DNA of 64,000 nucleotides from Paenibacillus sp. PL91 (GTDB lineage Bacteria; Bacillota; Bacilli; Paenibacillales; Paenibacillaceae): assembly GCF_012935325.2 (NCBI RefSeq), contig NZ_JABBYG020000009.1, positions 124,001 through 188,000 of the forward strand, given 5' to 3'. Both the position numbers and the translations under genes were made by a program. This document shows positions 26,179 through 35,296 of this stretch, piece by piece. The notes under the pieces were generated by a model. It made no database searches. It was not told the DNA's origin and worked only from the letters and a program-made list of their open reading frames with translations. Within the stretch, counting starts at the first letter, position 1. Every line of letters starts with the position of its first letter.

Positions 26179-26664
26179 TTGAACACAATGTTCCATTACA
26201 ATTGGCTGGTCAGGGAAGAGTGGTATCGGTGGTGCGAGGATGTACCGGAGGAGGAGCTGCTTCGCGGCCGAACAGGCGGCGTTGGCGGCATTTTGCACAC
26301 GCTGTTCCACATTGTTGATGTGGAGTGGAGCTGGATTCGAGCCATCCAAGGGAAATCTGATTTCCAAGAAAACTTTGAGGACTACAGCACTTTGGAAAAG
26401 GTGCGAAAGCTGGACGCTGCATTTCACGCAGAAGTCGAACCATTCGTACGCTCTTGGGACGCTAGCATGGAGCATCGTCCTTTTTATAACAATAAGGCGG
26501 ACGGGAGCGTCGAGATGCACGCTTGGGGAGAAATCATGCGGCATGTAATCGCTCACGAAATCCACCATATCGGTCAATTGTCTGTCTGGTCGCGCGAAAT
26601 CGGGAAAGAGCCTGTTTCTGCCAACCTAATCAGAAAAGGACTTATGAAGGTATCCGAGAGCTGA
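26179..26664 (+). CDS. DinB-family (YfiT-like) metal-dependent protein
   Basis: A 161-residue four-helix bundle of the DinB/YfiT type. The expected metal ligands appear as His44 (HTLFHIVDVEW) and the HVIAHEIHHIGQLS helix near 122-133. Such proteins act as thiol-dependent transferases or hydrolases with a Ni/Zn ion; the role here is unknown. The start is TTG at 26179, nine bases after a perfect AAGGAGG; an in-frame ATG at 26188 is the alternative. Confidence 0.85.
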   Translation: MNTMFHYNWLVREEWYRWCEDVPEEELLRGRTGGVGGILHTLFHIVDVEWSWIRAIQGKSDFQENFEDYSTLEKVRKLDAAFHAEVEPFVRSWDASMEHRPFYNNKADGSVEMHAWGEIMRHVIAHEIHHIGQLSVWSREIGKEPVSANLIRKGLMKVSES

Positions 26665-26718
26665 ATCTGATTAGGCAAAAAAAGCGGATGCTGCTGAAGG
26701 AATAGGGGGAGATACATC

Positions 26719-27285
26719 GTGCAAGAACAATTAAAGAAGCCGCATATAAAGGGCACGATGATTGATTTGCGAATGGCGCGGGAATCTGATTGGGATGCCT
26801 ATTATACTTTTTTACATGATGCTGAGATGAACCGGCTGACTGGCTCACAAACGGATTTTACCCGCGAGGCAATAGAAGCATGGATTCATAAAATCAGCGT
26901 TATAAATGATGACCGCGTCGATTTTATGATCATTTTAAAGGAAACGGATGAGCTGCTGGGCGAGGTTGTATTGAATGAAATTGATCCAGTCAATCGCAGC
27001 GCGAATATACGGATAGGCATGCAAGGGTCGCAGCATCGCGGCAAAGGCTACGGCTCGGAGGCGATGCTCCATATGCTTCGGTACGGGTTTGACACACTGA
27101 AGCTGCATCGGATTCATCTGGGCGTATACGCCTTTAACCCTCGTGCCATCCATGTGTATGAGAAGCTTGGCTTTCAACGTGAGGGGATAGAGAGGGATGC
27201 TCTTTATTTGGACGGAAAGTTTCATGATATGATCACGATGGCTATGCTGGAGGATGAGTTCCGTGCCTTGTATGGAGCGGAGTAG
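26719..27285 (+). CDS. GNAT acetyltransferase, RimJ/RimL-like
   Basis: A 188-residue acetyltransferase. The acetyl-CoA loop is SQHRGKGYGSEAMLHMLRYGF, and the RAIHVYEKLGFQREGIERDALY end is typical of the RimJ/RimL branch (ribosomal protein or small-molecule acetylation). Start is GTG at 26719 with GGGGGAGA upstream. It may be co-transcribed with the DinB gene, 54 bases apart. Confidence 0.86.
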   Translation: MQEQLKKPHIKGTMIDLRMARESDWDAYYTFLHDAEMNRLTGSQTDFTREAIEAWIHKISVINDDRVDFMIILKETDELLGEVVLNEIDPVNRSANIRIGMQGSQHRGKGYGSEAMLHMLRYGFDTLKLHRIHLGVYAFNPRAIHVYEKLGFQREGIERDALYLDGKFHDMITMAMLEDEFRALYGAE

Positions 27286-27295
27286 ATGGTATGAA

Positions 27296-27352
27296 CAAAA
27301 AACAGTAGCAGCCTAAAACATGATTTTCATGTTTTAGGCTGCTACTGTTTTT
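27296..27352 (+). terminator. Strong terminator after GNAT gene, probably bidirectional
   Basis: A long stem of about 24 bp (from AAAAACAGTAGCAGCC to GGCTGCTACTGTTTTT) around an ATTTT loop. Both strands carry a T-rich tail, and the reverse-strand small ORF ends inside it. Confidence 0.92.
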
Positions 27353-27491
27353 ATGGCTTTGTAGTGATGAGCGCAAGGAAAGAGTCGACAAGCTCCTGTT
27401 TAAATAAACCATCATTCAGCTCGGCATAGATTTTATCGATAATAACGACACCGATTGGCTTATGCATTTCAATGATTTGCTTCTTTTCCAT
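27351..27491 (-). CDS. Small ORF (46 aa) after the helicase gene, candidate
   Basis: An ATG-started 46-codon frame, 19 bases after the helicase stop on the same strand and ending exactly at the shared terminator. The product has charged helices and a hydrophobic IGVVIIDKIYAEL segment, with no signal peptide. The ribosome site is weak (AGAAG). Its exact fit between gene and terminator argues for a real gene; no family recognised. Confidence 0.5.
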   Translation of the reverse strand: MEKKQIIEMHKPIGVVIIDKIYAELNDGLFKQELVDSFLALITTKP

Positions 27492-27510
27492 TCTTCTACT
27501 TACTTCTTAT

Positions 27511-29736
27511 TTACTTCTTCTTTGGCAGTACCTTCGTTCCTTGCTCCATAGGCGATTGGCACAACGGGCATGCGCGAGTCTCTGCTTGCGAGTCCTCGTA
27601 CGTTATAATCCGCTGCCACACCTCGCAGGAATCGCTGGTGCAAAGCCATGCGAGAGCCGATTCGGAATCTCCCTCTTCCTCCTTCATAAAGGCAGAGCGG
27701 ATAAAGCGCGATAGCTCAGCGGGCTTGCCGCGATATAGAGCAGGCGAGCTAATGTACAGCTCCTCTTGGGCTCTTGTTACTGCAACGTATGCGAGGCGTC
27801 GTTCCTCCTCCATCGCTTCGGCAAGCGCATCATCGCCAGTCTGGATGGAGCTCCGGTCGCTGTGCTTGTCGGCAGCAAGCGCAGAGCTGTGGGGGAGAAT
27901 GCCCTCCGACGCGCCGATCACGAATACGACCGGAAACTCGAGTCCCTTGGATTTGTGGATCGACATCAGCGATATGGCGCTGCGGTTATGCGCATGCTTC
28001 TGGAGCTGCTGCACGGCCGCATGCTTGTCCGTAATATCATCAATGTAGGCGAGGAACGCCTCGATCGTATCGTAGGTGCTTGCTGCAGCCTCGAATTCAT
28101 CGAGTACCTCCTTAAGGCCTTCCTTATGCTCCGTCATTTCATGGCGCTTGCTCGTTTCTAGAAATTGGTCATAAAAGGCTTGACGAAGCTGCATAATAGC
28201 GGAAGCAGGCGACGCATCGGCCAACGATTTAATGAGCTTGATGCGCTCTTTGATTTTGTCCTTCTGAAAATCCTTTAATTGCGGAAACTCGAGAAGGTGA
28301 ATGAGCGGCCACTTCTTCGCACGCTGCTTGTCCTGGTTCCAAATGAAGGCCATTGCCTGCTCGCGGTTGACATAAAGGGACGGTAGCAAAATTTCCATCG
28401 CATCGAAGTTTCGGCGATCCTGGGCAAGCCTTAGATGCGCAAGCAGAGGCTTAATGGCCCATTGATCATAAAAGAGCTGGCCGTCGCCGAAGTCGATGAA
28501 CGGAAGCTCCTTGGTTAGAAGCAGCTCGATTAGCGCTCTGCTGCTGCTCGCTGTACGGAACAAAACGGCAAAGTCTCCAAAGGAGCGTTTGCCTTGTGTT
28601 GTTTGCGACATAATGGTATCTACGATAAGCTTTGCTTCGTCCTGCGTCGTTTTGAGCCGCGCGTAGGATGGGCTAGCGCCTTTTGGCTTCACAGCCAGTA
28701 ACGATTTCTCCTTGCGCAGCTTATTATATTGAATGATCGCATTGCCAAGCCCAACGATCGTGCTGGTCGAGCGGTAGTTGATATCCAAAATATAAGTTGC
28801 CGCACCGGGATATTGATGCTCGAAGTTTAAAATATAATCGTTCTTCGCTCCGTTGAAGGAATAGATCGTCTGATCGTCATCGCCTACGACCATTAGGTTG
28901 CAATGCTTGTCAGCGAGCATCTGGATGAGCACGTATTGGACTTGATTCGTGTCTTGGAACTCATCGATCATGACGTACTGAAAGCGTCTTTGCAGCGTTG
29001 CAAGCAGCTCCGGGTCATCCTTGAGAAGCTTGTACGCTTCCAGCAGAAGATCATCGTAATCGAGCTTATCCAGCTCCTTCTTCCACTGCTCGTAACGGGT
29101 GAAGAGCAGCTTTAGCTCTCTCTCTTCCGTTGTCGCTGAAGGAAGATCGCTTACGTTGATCATTTGCAGTTTAATCGCTGACAGCTGGGCGAGCAGCGTC
29201 TCGGGTTCATAGTCGTTTTGCAGCAGCAGCTCACGCATGAGCCGCTTGAAGAAAATATGCTTTTGCCCGGTTTCGCCCAGTATGCCTTGGCGATAGCCGC
29301 GCCCCCTCAGCAGCTGGAGGCAGAAGGAATGAAAGGTTCGCGCCTCTACGCCGCTTGCCGCCTGCGGGTTCAGCACAGGAAGCGAGCGAATGCGGCTTCG
29401 CATCTCATCTGCCGCTTTTTTGGAGAAGGTCATCAGCAAAATATGCTGAGGTTGAACATGCTGGACGGCAAGCAAATAAGCAGTCCGGCATACGAGTACG
29501 GATGTCTTGCCCGAGCCGGCTCCCGCAAGCGTAAGCGCAGGACCTTTATCATGGCGCACCGCAGCAATTTGGGGGCGATTGAGCGAGATGCCGTACTGCT
29601 CCAAGGCGCGGAAAAAACCGGCATCCACTGCACTAGCGTCAACAAGCTGGCGGCTTGTCTCGGCCTCCGCCCGGGGGGCGAAGGGTACCTTGCTGTCACG
29701 AATGCCTATGGGAAATGTATAATAGTCATTACTCAC
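27511..29736 (-). CDS. UvrD/Rep-family ATP-dependent DNA helicase (YjcD-like)
   Basis: A 741-residue SF1A helicase. Motifs in order: Walker A AGAGSGKT (about 72-79), Ia TFSKKAADEMRSR, II IDEFQDTN, III GDDDQTIYSFNGA, IV NYRST, V SIHKSKGLEFPVVFV, VI VAVTRAQEELYIS. The C-terminus holds four cysteines (CTSDSC ... CPLC), a likely zinc finger absent from PcrA, as in Bacillus YjcD. It unwinds DNA 3'-5' and would act in repair. Start is GTG at 29736 with AAGGTG upstream. A small ORF follows in the same unit. Confidence 0.87.
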   Translation of the reverse strand: MSNDYYTFPIGIRDSKVPFAPRAEAETSRQLVDASAVDAGFFRALEQYGISLNRPQIAAVRHDKGPALTLAGAGSGKTSVLVCRTAYLLAVQHVQPQHILLMTFSKKAADEMRSRIRSLPVLNPQAASGVEARTFHSFCLQLLRGRGYRQGILGETGQKHIFFKRLMRELLLQNDYEPETLLAQLSAIKLQMINVSDLPSATTEERELKLLFTRYEQWKKELDKLDYDDLLLEAYKLLKDDPELLATLQRRFQYVMIDEFQDTNQVQYVLIQMLADKHCNLMVVGDDDQTIYSFNGAKNDYILNFEHQYPGAATYILDINYRSTSTIVGLGNAIIQYNKLRKEKSLLAVKPKGASPSYARLKTTQDEAKLIVDTIMSQTTQGKRSFGDFAVLFRTASSSRALIELLLTKELPFIDFGDGQLFYDQWAIKPLLAHLRLAQDRRNFDAMEILLPSLYVNREQAMAFIWNQDKQRAKKWPLIHLLEFPQLKDFQKDKIKERIKLIKSLADASPASAIMQLRQAFYDQFLETSKRHEMTEHKEGLKEVLDEFEAAASTYDTIEAFLAYIDDITDKHAAVQQLQKHAHNRSAISLMSIHKSKGLEFPVVFVIGASEGILPHSSALAADKHSDRSSIQTGDDALAEAMEEERRLAYVAVTRAQEELYISSPALYRGKPAELSRFIRSAFMKEEEGDSESALAWLCTSDSCEVWQRIITYEDSQAETRACPLCQSPMEQGTKVLPKKK

Positions 29737-29805
29737 TACTTCATCACCTTCAGAAACAATATTTATCTATTATAACAGAACATAAAAAGAATGAGGGATG
29801 CCACC

Positions 29806-30366
29806 ATGATAGGACCAGCCAAAAAAGAAGACGTACAGGAAGTATTGCCGCTTATGCTTGCCGCGATAGGCAACATTGCTTACACGCTGGCGGGAACCGA
29901 TGACCAAGCGGAGGCTGAGCGTATATTAGCCGATTTTTTTACACGTGAAGACAATCGGATCAGCTATAAGCATGTGCTCGTTGATAGAAGGGAAGAGGGC
30001 GTTGCAGGCATGCTGATCAGCTATGCAGGCGATGGAGCGGCAGTGCTCGATGAGCCTTTTGTGACGCGGCCCGGACGGGAGAAGGGTGCGCGCTCTGGCG
30101 AGATTATTGCCGTGGAGGCTGAAGCGGGCGAATACTATTTGGATTCCATCGCTGTGGATGAACGTTTTCAAGGGCAAGGGATTGCCAAATCGCTAATTAG
30201 CGCCTTTGAGCAAAAGGGCTTGGAGGAAGGCTATAACAAGCTGTCGCTAATTGTTGAGCCATACAATACGAGAGCGTACGCGCTTTACAAAAAGCTGAAT
30301 TTCACCGAGGCGGGCACTATTAAGGTGAGTGGAAGCGAGTATATTCGAATGGTGAAGCATATCTAA
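29806..30366 (+). CDS. GNAT family N-acetyltransferase
   Basis: A 186-residue acetyltransferase with the loop LDSIAVDERFQGQGIAKSLI and the NTRAYALYKKLNFTEAG end. The start at 29806 is chosen because GAGGGA stands seven bases up; the in-frame ATG at 29791 has no site. Divergent from the helicase gene. Acceptor unknown. Confidence 0.85.
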   Translation: MIGPAKKEDVQEVLPLMLAAIGNIAYTLAGTDDQAEAERILADFFTREDNRISYKHVLVDRREEGVAGMLISYAGDGAAVLDEPFVTRPGREKGARSGEIIAVEAEAGEYYLDSIAVDERFQGQGIAKSLISAFEQKGLEEGYNKLSLIVEPYNTRAYALYKKLNFTEAGTIKVSGSEYIRMVKHI

Positions 30367-30474
30367 ATTAATTTAAAAGTTATATATGGAATAATAAGGG
30401 TTTGTACGGTAAGATGAGAGAGTTATTAACTAGATTTGTAATAGACTTTCATCGTAACCGGGAGCGTGTTATTT

Positions 30475-31758
30475 ATGGCTACTGCAAGCTTTAAATCGAA
30501 ATTAGCTTACAGCTCAGGAAATTTATCTGTTAATTTAATTGCGCAAGCTTTTGCATCCTACATCATCTTTTATTATGTGGATGTACTTGGCGTAAGACCG
30601 GCCTTAATTAGCGTTGCCATGGTTATTCACGGTATCGTGAATGCGGTATTAAATCCGCTCTTTGGACATCTTTCCGACCGGACGAGCTCCCGCTTTGGCA
30701 GGCGGATACCTTATATGCTGTTTGGTATGGTGCCGCTGGCGGCATTATTTACGGCAATCTGGTTTCCGATCGGCACTGGCTCCGCCTTGTTCTGGTATTT
30801 TCTAACGATAGTTTTGCTTTACGATATATTGTTCGTTATGGTCGTCCTTAATTACTCGGCGCTATTTCCTGAAATGTTCACGACGATCAAGGAGCGTGCG
30901 CAGGTATCCTCGTGGCGGCAAATGTTCGGCATACTCGGGATGATTATTGGCGTGGCGCTGCCTCCGCTCGTATACGGAAAGCTAGGCTGGGGACCGATGG
31001 GGGCGATTTTTGCTGGCATTGCACTTGTTTTCTTTATTGTCATGGTATCGGCAAGCAAGGAGAAAACCGTCGTTCAACGCGAAGAAATCGGGTTTCTGCA
31101 GTCTTTGAAATTTACGTTCTCTAATAAAGCGTTTGTTTTATTCGTCATTGGCAGCTTTTTCGCGCAGTTTACGTTTGCGATGCTGCCGGCTGCCATCCCT
31201 TTCTTTACCAAATACGTGCTCGGAGCTTCGGAAGACAGCAATACGATTATGCTAGGCGCTATCTTCGTTGCAGCTATTCCTTTCGTATACATATGGGGGA
31301 GATTGCTTCAAAAATGGGGAGCGCGAAAAACGGTTATGGCTGCAATTAGCATCTATGCGGTTGCCATGATTCCGTTTTTATTCGTATCAAGCGTTGCCGC
31401 AGCGGCGGCAGCGGCGGCGGTAATTGGCGTTGGCCTAGCGGGTCTGCTCGTTTTGCTGGACGTGCTGCTGTCCGAGATTATCGACGAGGATGAGACGCGC
31501 ACGCGGGTTCGCCGGGAAGGCATGTACTTTGGAATGAACGGCTTTATCGTCAAATGGGGCATTTCGCTGCAAGCGGTTGTGCTGGGCTTTATATTGGAAG
31601 CTACTGGCTACGTGAAGGATGCCGTGCAATCGGAAGCGTCCGTATGGGGCATCCGCTCGATGCTTAGCGTTATTCCTTTCCTGGCGCTGCTCATTGCGCT
31701 TCTCTTCTTCTATTTATATCCGATTCGTCAGTCTAATACTTTATACAAGAAGCGGTGA
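30475..31758 (+). CDS. GPH (MelB-like) sugar:cation symporter
   Basis: A 427-residue membrane protein with about 12 helices. The N-terminal half carries the GPH hallmarks: KLAYSSGNL, the D-V-L-G-V segment and GHLSDRTSSRFGRRIPYML in the 2-3 loop. These carriers import glycosides with Na+ or H+. The substrate is unknown and no glycosidase lies beside it. A run of alanines (about 305-316) lies in a predicted helix. The start at 30475 fits GGGAG better than the GTG at 30466. Only nine bases separate it from the next gene. Confidence 0.8.
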   Translation: MATASFKSKLAYSSGNLSVNLIAQAFASYIIFYYVDVLGVRPALISVAMVIHGIVNAVLNPLFGHLSDRTSSRFGRRIPYMLFGMVPLAALFTAIWFPIGTGSALFWYFLTIVLLYDILFVMVVLNYSALFPEMFTTIKERAQVSSWRQMFGILGMIIGVALPPLVYGKLGWGPMGAIFAGIALVFFIVMVSASKEKTVVQREEIGFLQSLKFTFSNKAFVLFVIGSFFAQFTFAMLPAAIPFFTKYVLGASEDSNTIMLGAIFVAAIPFVYIWGRLLQKWGARKTVMAAISIYAVAMIPFLFVSSVAAAAAAAAVIGVGLAGLLVLLDVLLSEIIDEDETRTRVRREGMYFGMNGFIVKWGISLQAVVLGFILEATGYVKDAVQSEASVWGIRSMLSVIPFLALLIALLFFYLYPIRQSNTLYKKR

Positions 31759-31767
31759 ACTGCAGGA

Positions 31768-33732
31768 ATGACGAGTACGATCGATTGGGTGAAAAAAAAC
31801 AAACTGCTCCTGCTATTATTCCTGATAGGAGCAGCGGTGAGAGTGTTATACGCAGGCTCAATACCTGGCGGCTTGAATCAGGACGAGGCATCGATCGGCT
31901 ACGAGGCTTATTCCCTTCTCCATTATGGAATCGATCGGAACGGCGTATCGCTGCCGATTCATCTGATCGCATGGGGAAGCGGTCAAAATGCGCTTTATGC
32001 GTATTTATCGATGCCTTTTATCTATTTATTCGGATTAAATCCGTTATCGGTTCGAATGGTCAGCGTCCTGCTAGGGCTGCTGAGTATGGTTCTATTCTAT
32101 TTGATCGCAGTCCAGCTGTTTAAGCGAAAGGTTGCGGCAGCTGCAGCTGCTTTCTTTATCGTCATCTGTCCATGGCATATTATGATGTCCAGATGGGCGC
32201 TCAAGTCGAATATTTTCCCTTCTCTGGTGCTGCTTGCCGTATTTTTCTTGTTTAAAGCGATCCATCAGCCGAAGTGGCTGATTGGCTTTACGCTAACGCT
32301 TGCCGCATCTCTTTATGCATACGGCACAGCCTATTTTTTTGTTCCGGTATTTGGCCTAGGCGTGCTTAGCTTGCTCATTGCAGGAAAGGTGTTCAAGCTG
32401 CGCAGCCTGCTGTGGAATAGCGTCGTCTTCGTTATTTTAGCATTGCCAATCGGCTTGTTTCTTCTAATTAACAGGTTCAGCCTGTCGCCGATTCCATTCA
32501 TTTTCACGATACCCAAGCTTACCGTTCCTCGGGTAGAGCAAGTATCATCGGCGTTTGAAAGCAATGCCTTCGCGATGTTCGTTCAACACTTCAAGCTATT
32601 TTTGAACTTGTTTATCACTCAAAACGATGGCCTGCTTTGGAATGCGATACCTGGCTATGGCTATATGTATCCGTTGGCGTTGCCGCTTATCGCTATAGGC
32701 ATTCTGTATGGCAGCTTCAAATTAGTGAAGCAGTTTCGCGCGGAGACAGCGATTATCGCCATTTGGTTCGGAGCAGCCGTCTTTATGACGCTCATTACGG
32801 ATGTGAACATCAACCGGATCAATATTATTTTTTACCCGACAGTGTACTTAGCTGTTGCTGGCCTGATGTGGCTGCATAAGCAAATCAAATATTCGCTGGC
32901 CGTTGCAGCCTGCGCCTTCGCCGTTTTCTTTATTTTGTTCTGCGGACATTATTTCACCGCCTACGCGAAGCAAATTAGTCCCATCTTCTATGAGTCCTTT
33001 GGCGAAGCCATAACGTACGCCTCGGATGAGACGGAGGGCAATATTTATGTAACGGACCAAGTGATGATGCCTTATATTTATGTATTGTTCTATGAAAAAA
33101 TCGAGCCGCAGCAGTTTATCCGCACAGTCGACTATATAAATCCCGGACAGCCCTTTCAGTTCGTTCGCTCCTTCGGCAGATATCATTTCGGAAAGCCTGA
33201 GCTCAGGCCAAACGAGAATGCCGCTTATATTTTTAGCAACAACGACTCTCTTCCTGACGAGAATTCGGGCTATAGGATCAAGCGCTTTAAGCACTACACG
33301 GTGGTCAGCGGTAAAGGAATGATTAAGCCGCCTGAGGCTCATGATGCTTTTCGAAACGGCGGCTTTGAGGAAGGACAGCGGTATTGGTCGTTTACGGCTG
33401 GCGCTGGAATCGGAACAAATCGACCGTTTGGCGGCTCTAATCTCATGTACGTAGATTCCGGCTCAGAGCATAGCGCCACCCAGATGTTCATAAGTTCTCT
33501 TGCCGGGGAATACGTACTATCCGCAAGAGTAAGCGCTGGCGCGGCTGGCGGCAAGGTCGGAATCTCGATAAATGGAGCGATGGTTCAAGAGCTGGAAGTC
33601 CCGGCTCAAGAAGATTACGCAGAGATTAGGCTGCCAGCCGTGCCGGTTGCTGTGAACGATACGGTTTCTGTTTATTTTGTCGGGGGAGCGGGCTGGTTGA
33701 ATGTCGATGATTTGGTGTGGAGCAAGCAGTGA
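31768..33732 (+). CDS. GT39/ArnT-like membrane glycosyltransferase
   Basis: A 654-residue protein with about 11 membrane helices (about 13-400) and an outer C-terminal part. The first outer loop has GGLNQDEASIGYEA, where the acidic pair matches the catalytic Asp of GT-C (PMT/ArnT) enzymes that use polyprenyl-phosphate sugars. The last about 130 residues look like a jelly-roll carbohydrate-binding domain (FRNGGFEEGQRYW ... VSVYFVGGAGWLNVDDL). Acceptor unknown, perhaps a surface glycan or protein. Closely follows the GPH transporter, though a functional link is not evident. Confidence 0.75.
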   Translation: MTSTIDWVKKNKLLLLLFLIGAAVRVLYAGSIPGGLNQDEASIGYEAYSLLHYGIDRNGVSLPIHLIAWGSGQNALYAYLSMPFIYLFGLNPLSVRMVSVLLGLLSMVLFYLIAVQLFKRKVAAAAAAFFIVICPWHIMMSRWALKSNIFPSLVLLAVFFLFKAIHQPKWLIGFTLTLAASLYAYGTAYFFVPVFGLGVLSLLIAGKVFKLRSLLWNSVVFVILALPIGLFLLINRFSLSPIPFIFTIPKLTVPRVEQVSSAFESNAFAMFVQHFKLFLNLFITQNDGLLWNAIPGYGYMYPLALPLIAIGILYGSFKLVKQFRAETAIIAIWFGAAVFMTLITDVNINRINIIFYPTVYLAVAGLMWLHKQIKYSLAVAACAFAVFFILFCGHYFTAYAKQISPIFYESFGEAITYASDETEGNIYVTDQVMMPYIYVLFYEKIEPQQFIRTVDYINPGQPFQFVRSFGRYHFGKPELRPNENAAYIFSNNDSLPDENSGYRIKRFKHYTVVSGKGMIKPPEAHDAFRNGGFEEGQRYWSFTAGAGIGTNRPFGGSNLMYVDSGSEHSATQMFISSLAGEYVLSARVSAGAAGGKVGISINGAMVQELEVPAQEDYAEIRLPAVPVAVNDTVSVYFVGGAGWLNVDDLVWSKQ

Positions 33733-33763
33733 GCCTCATCATCGCTAAAATCAGGGATGGATG

Positions 33764-34099
33764 CTACTCTTCCACAGGCTCGCCGTTAATATAGTAGCTG
33801 TCTTCGCGGTACGCATGAAACACGATTTCGATCTCGGATATGCCGAGCTGGCGGACATAGTTGGTGATCGCTTGCGCGAAGCGATTCCGGGTCTGCTGAC
33901 CGCGCTCGAACCAGCCAACCTCGATGAAGGCAAAGTCGGCTACACTTTCTTGACTGCCGAAGACGTTGGTCGTATGCAGGCAAGCCATCGTGAAATTATC
34001 GGTGCCGCATTCGCATAGGGCGGCTAGCTCATCCGCAAGCGGAGAAGTGACGGATTGCAGCTTCTCGGCTGGCACCCCGCGAAAAAATAGATGTGGCAT
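33764..34099 (-). CDS. DUF1904 family protein
   Basis: A 111-residue protein with the family start MPHLFFRGV, the central VGWFERGQ and the end YYINGEPVEE. It belongs to the tautomerase-like DUF1904 group of unknown role. The start at 34099 has AGGAGGA nine bases up; the ATG at 34108 overlaps that site. Confidence 0.82.
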   Translation of the reverse strand: MPHLFFRGVPAEKLQSVTSPLADELAALCECGTDNFTMACLHTTNVFGSQESVADFAFIEVGWFERGQQTRNRFAQAITNYVRQLGISEIEIVFHAYREDSYYINGEPVEE

Positions 34100-34124
34100 A
34101 GCAATCATCCTCCTGGTTTATTAA

Positions 34125-34170
34125 ATAGAAGCATCAGCTGCGGGAATAATAGGCGGCCGATGCTTCTTTA
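34125..34170 (-). terminator. Terminator between rluA-type and DUF1904 genes
   Basis: AGAAGCATC / GATGCTTCT (34127-34135, 34159-34167) with a G+C-rich loop that can extend the stem; the reverse-strand tail is ATTTAAT. Position suits the end of the pseudouridine synthase transcript. Confidence 0.6.
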
Positions 34171-34180
34171 TGTGGTTCTT

Positions 34181-35107
34181 CTACTCGTTTGCGTGGAATG
34201 GCTTGAGAAACAGCTTCGGAATTTCCGTTTCGAAGCGCACAAGCTTGCCTGTAATCGGGTGCGTGAAAGCGAGTACGCGAGCATGAAGTCCAAGCCTGCC
34301 GATAATTCGCGTACGCGCGCCGTACTTTTTGTCGCCGACGACCGGGTGGCCAATGTCCTCCATATGAACGCGAATTTGGTTTTTGCGGCCGGTTTCGAGA
34401 TTCACTTCGAGCAGAGAGAAGTTTTTATTGGCGCGCAGCACCTTATAATGGGTAACGGCATGCAGACCGTCATTCGGGTGGGAGCTTGAGTACATTTTGA
34501 GCGTCTTGCTTTCCTTCAGCCATGAGGTGACGGTTCCCTGCTCCTTCTTAACGGCTCCCTCTACAAGCGCAACATAGATCCGCTCTTGAACCGAATCCTG
34601 CCAGCTGTTTTGCAGCTGCTGCTGAACCGCTTCGCTCTTTGCGAACATCATGACGCCCGACGTGTCGCGGTCGAGCCGATGCACGACAAAAATCCGGTTT
34701 TTCGTATTTTCTACCCGTACATGCGCCGTTAGCTGGCGATAGGCGGTAACTTCATGCTCCGGTGCAGCGTCTGATGATATGGACAGAAGTCCGGCTTCCT
34801 TCTTAATGACGATAATATGCTCATCCTCGAACATAATGGTGAGCCCTTCAAGCGGAATCTTCTCCTGCGGCCGATCTCTGCCTACAGTAACCGTCTGTCC
34901 AGGCTGGAGCGGATAATTGTACGCGGTAGTCGATTTTCCGCTAACGGATACCTGTCCGTGCGCCAAAATCGATTTAACGACATTGCGGCCTGCCCCGGAT
35001 ATGTTTTTTATAAGAAAAGGCAGCAGCTCCATCGGTTCGGTGACCGGATAGGACTTGCTCTTATCTGCCTGAGATTGAGGAGCTCCGCGCTTTTTTCCTC
35101 TGTGCAT
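34181..35107 (-). CDS. RluA-family 23S rRNA/tRNA pseudouridine synthase
   Basis: A 308-residue enzyme. An S4 RNA-binding domain (about 25-80, ISGAGRNVVKSILAHGQVSVSGK) precedes the synthase core with the catalytic Asp in VVHRLDRDTSGVMMF and the GRKNQIRVHMEDIGHPVVGDKKYG motif. It isomerises selected uridines in structured RNA; which site cannot be told among RluD/RluB-like paralogs. Start follows AGGAGG. A basic N-terminal extension (about 1-20) is unusual but short. Confidence 0.87.
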   Translation of the reverse strand: MHRGKKRGAPQSQADKSKSYPVTEPMELLPFLIKNISGAGRNVVKSILAHGQVSVSGKSTTAYNYPLQPGQTVTVGRDRPQEKIPLEGLTIMFEDEHIIVIKKEAGLLSISSDAAPEHEVTAYRQLTAHVRVENTKNRIFVVHRLDRDTSGVMMFAKSEAVQQQLQNSWQDSVQERIYVALVEGAVKKEQGTVTSWLKESKTLKMYSSSHPNDGLHAVTHYKVLRANKNFSLLEVNLETGRKNQIRVHMEDIGHPVVGDKKYGARTRIIGRLGLHARVLAFTHPITGKLVRFETEIPKLFLKPFHANE

Positions 35108-35296
35108 GCTTAAAAACCTCCTAGATTCAATGCTCCTACTATACCACGAGTGATGGCTTCAGTTCTAATCTTCTATTTGGCTTCTTTCTGCTAGCTATGA
35201 AAACCGATTTCATAGACAAAGCATAAGTAGGAATGGTAGGATAAATGGTAGAGATATCATATGGTGAAATTGTGAAATATTGGAGGAAACTACCGC

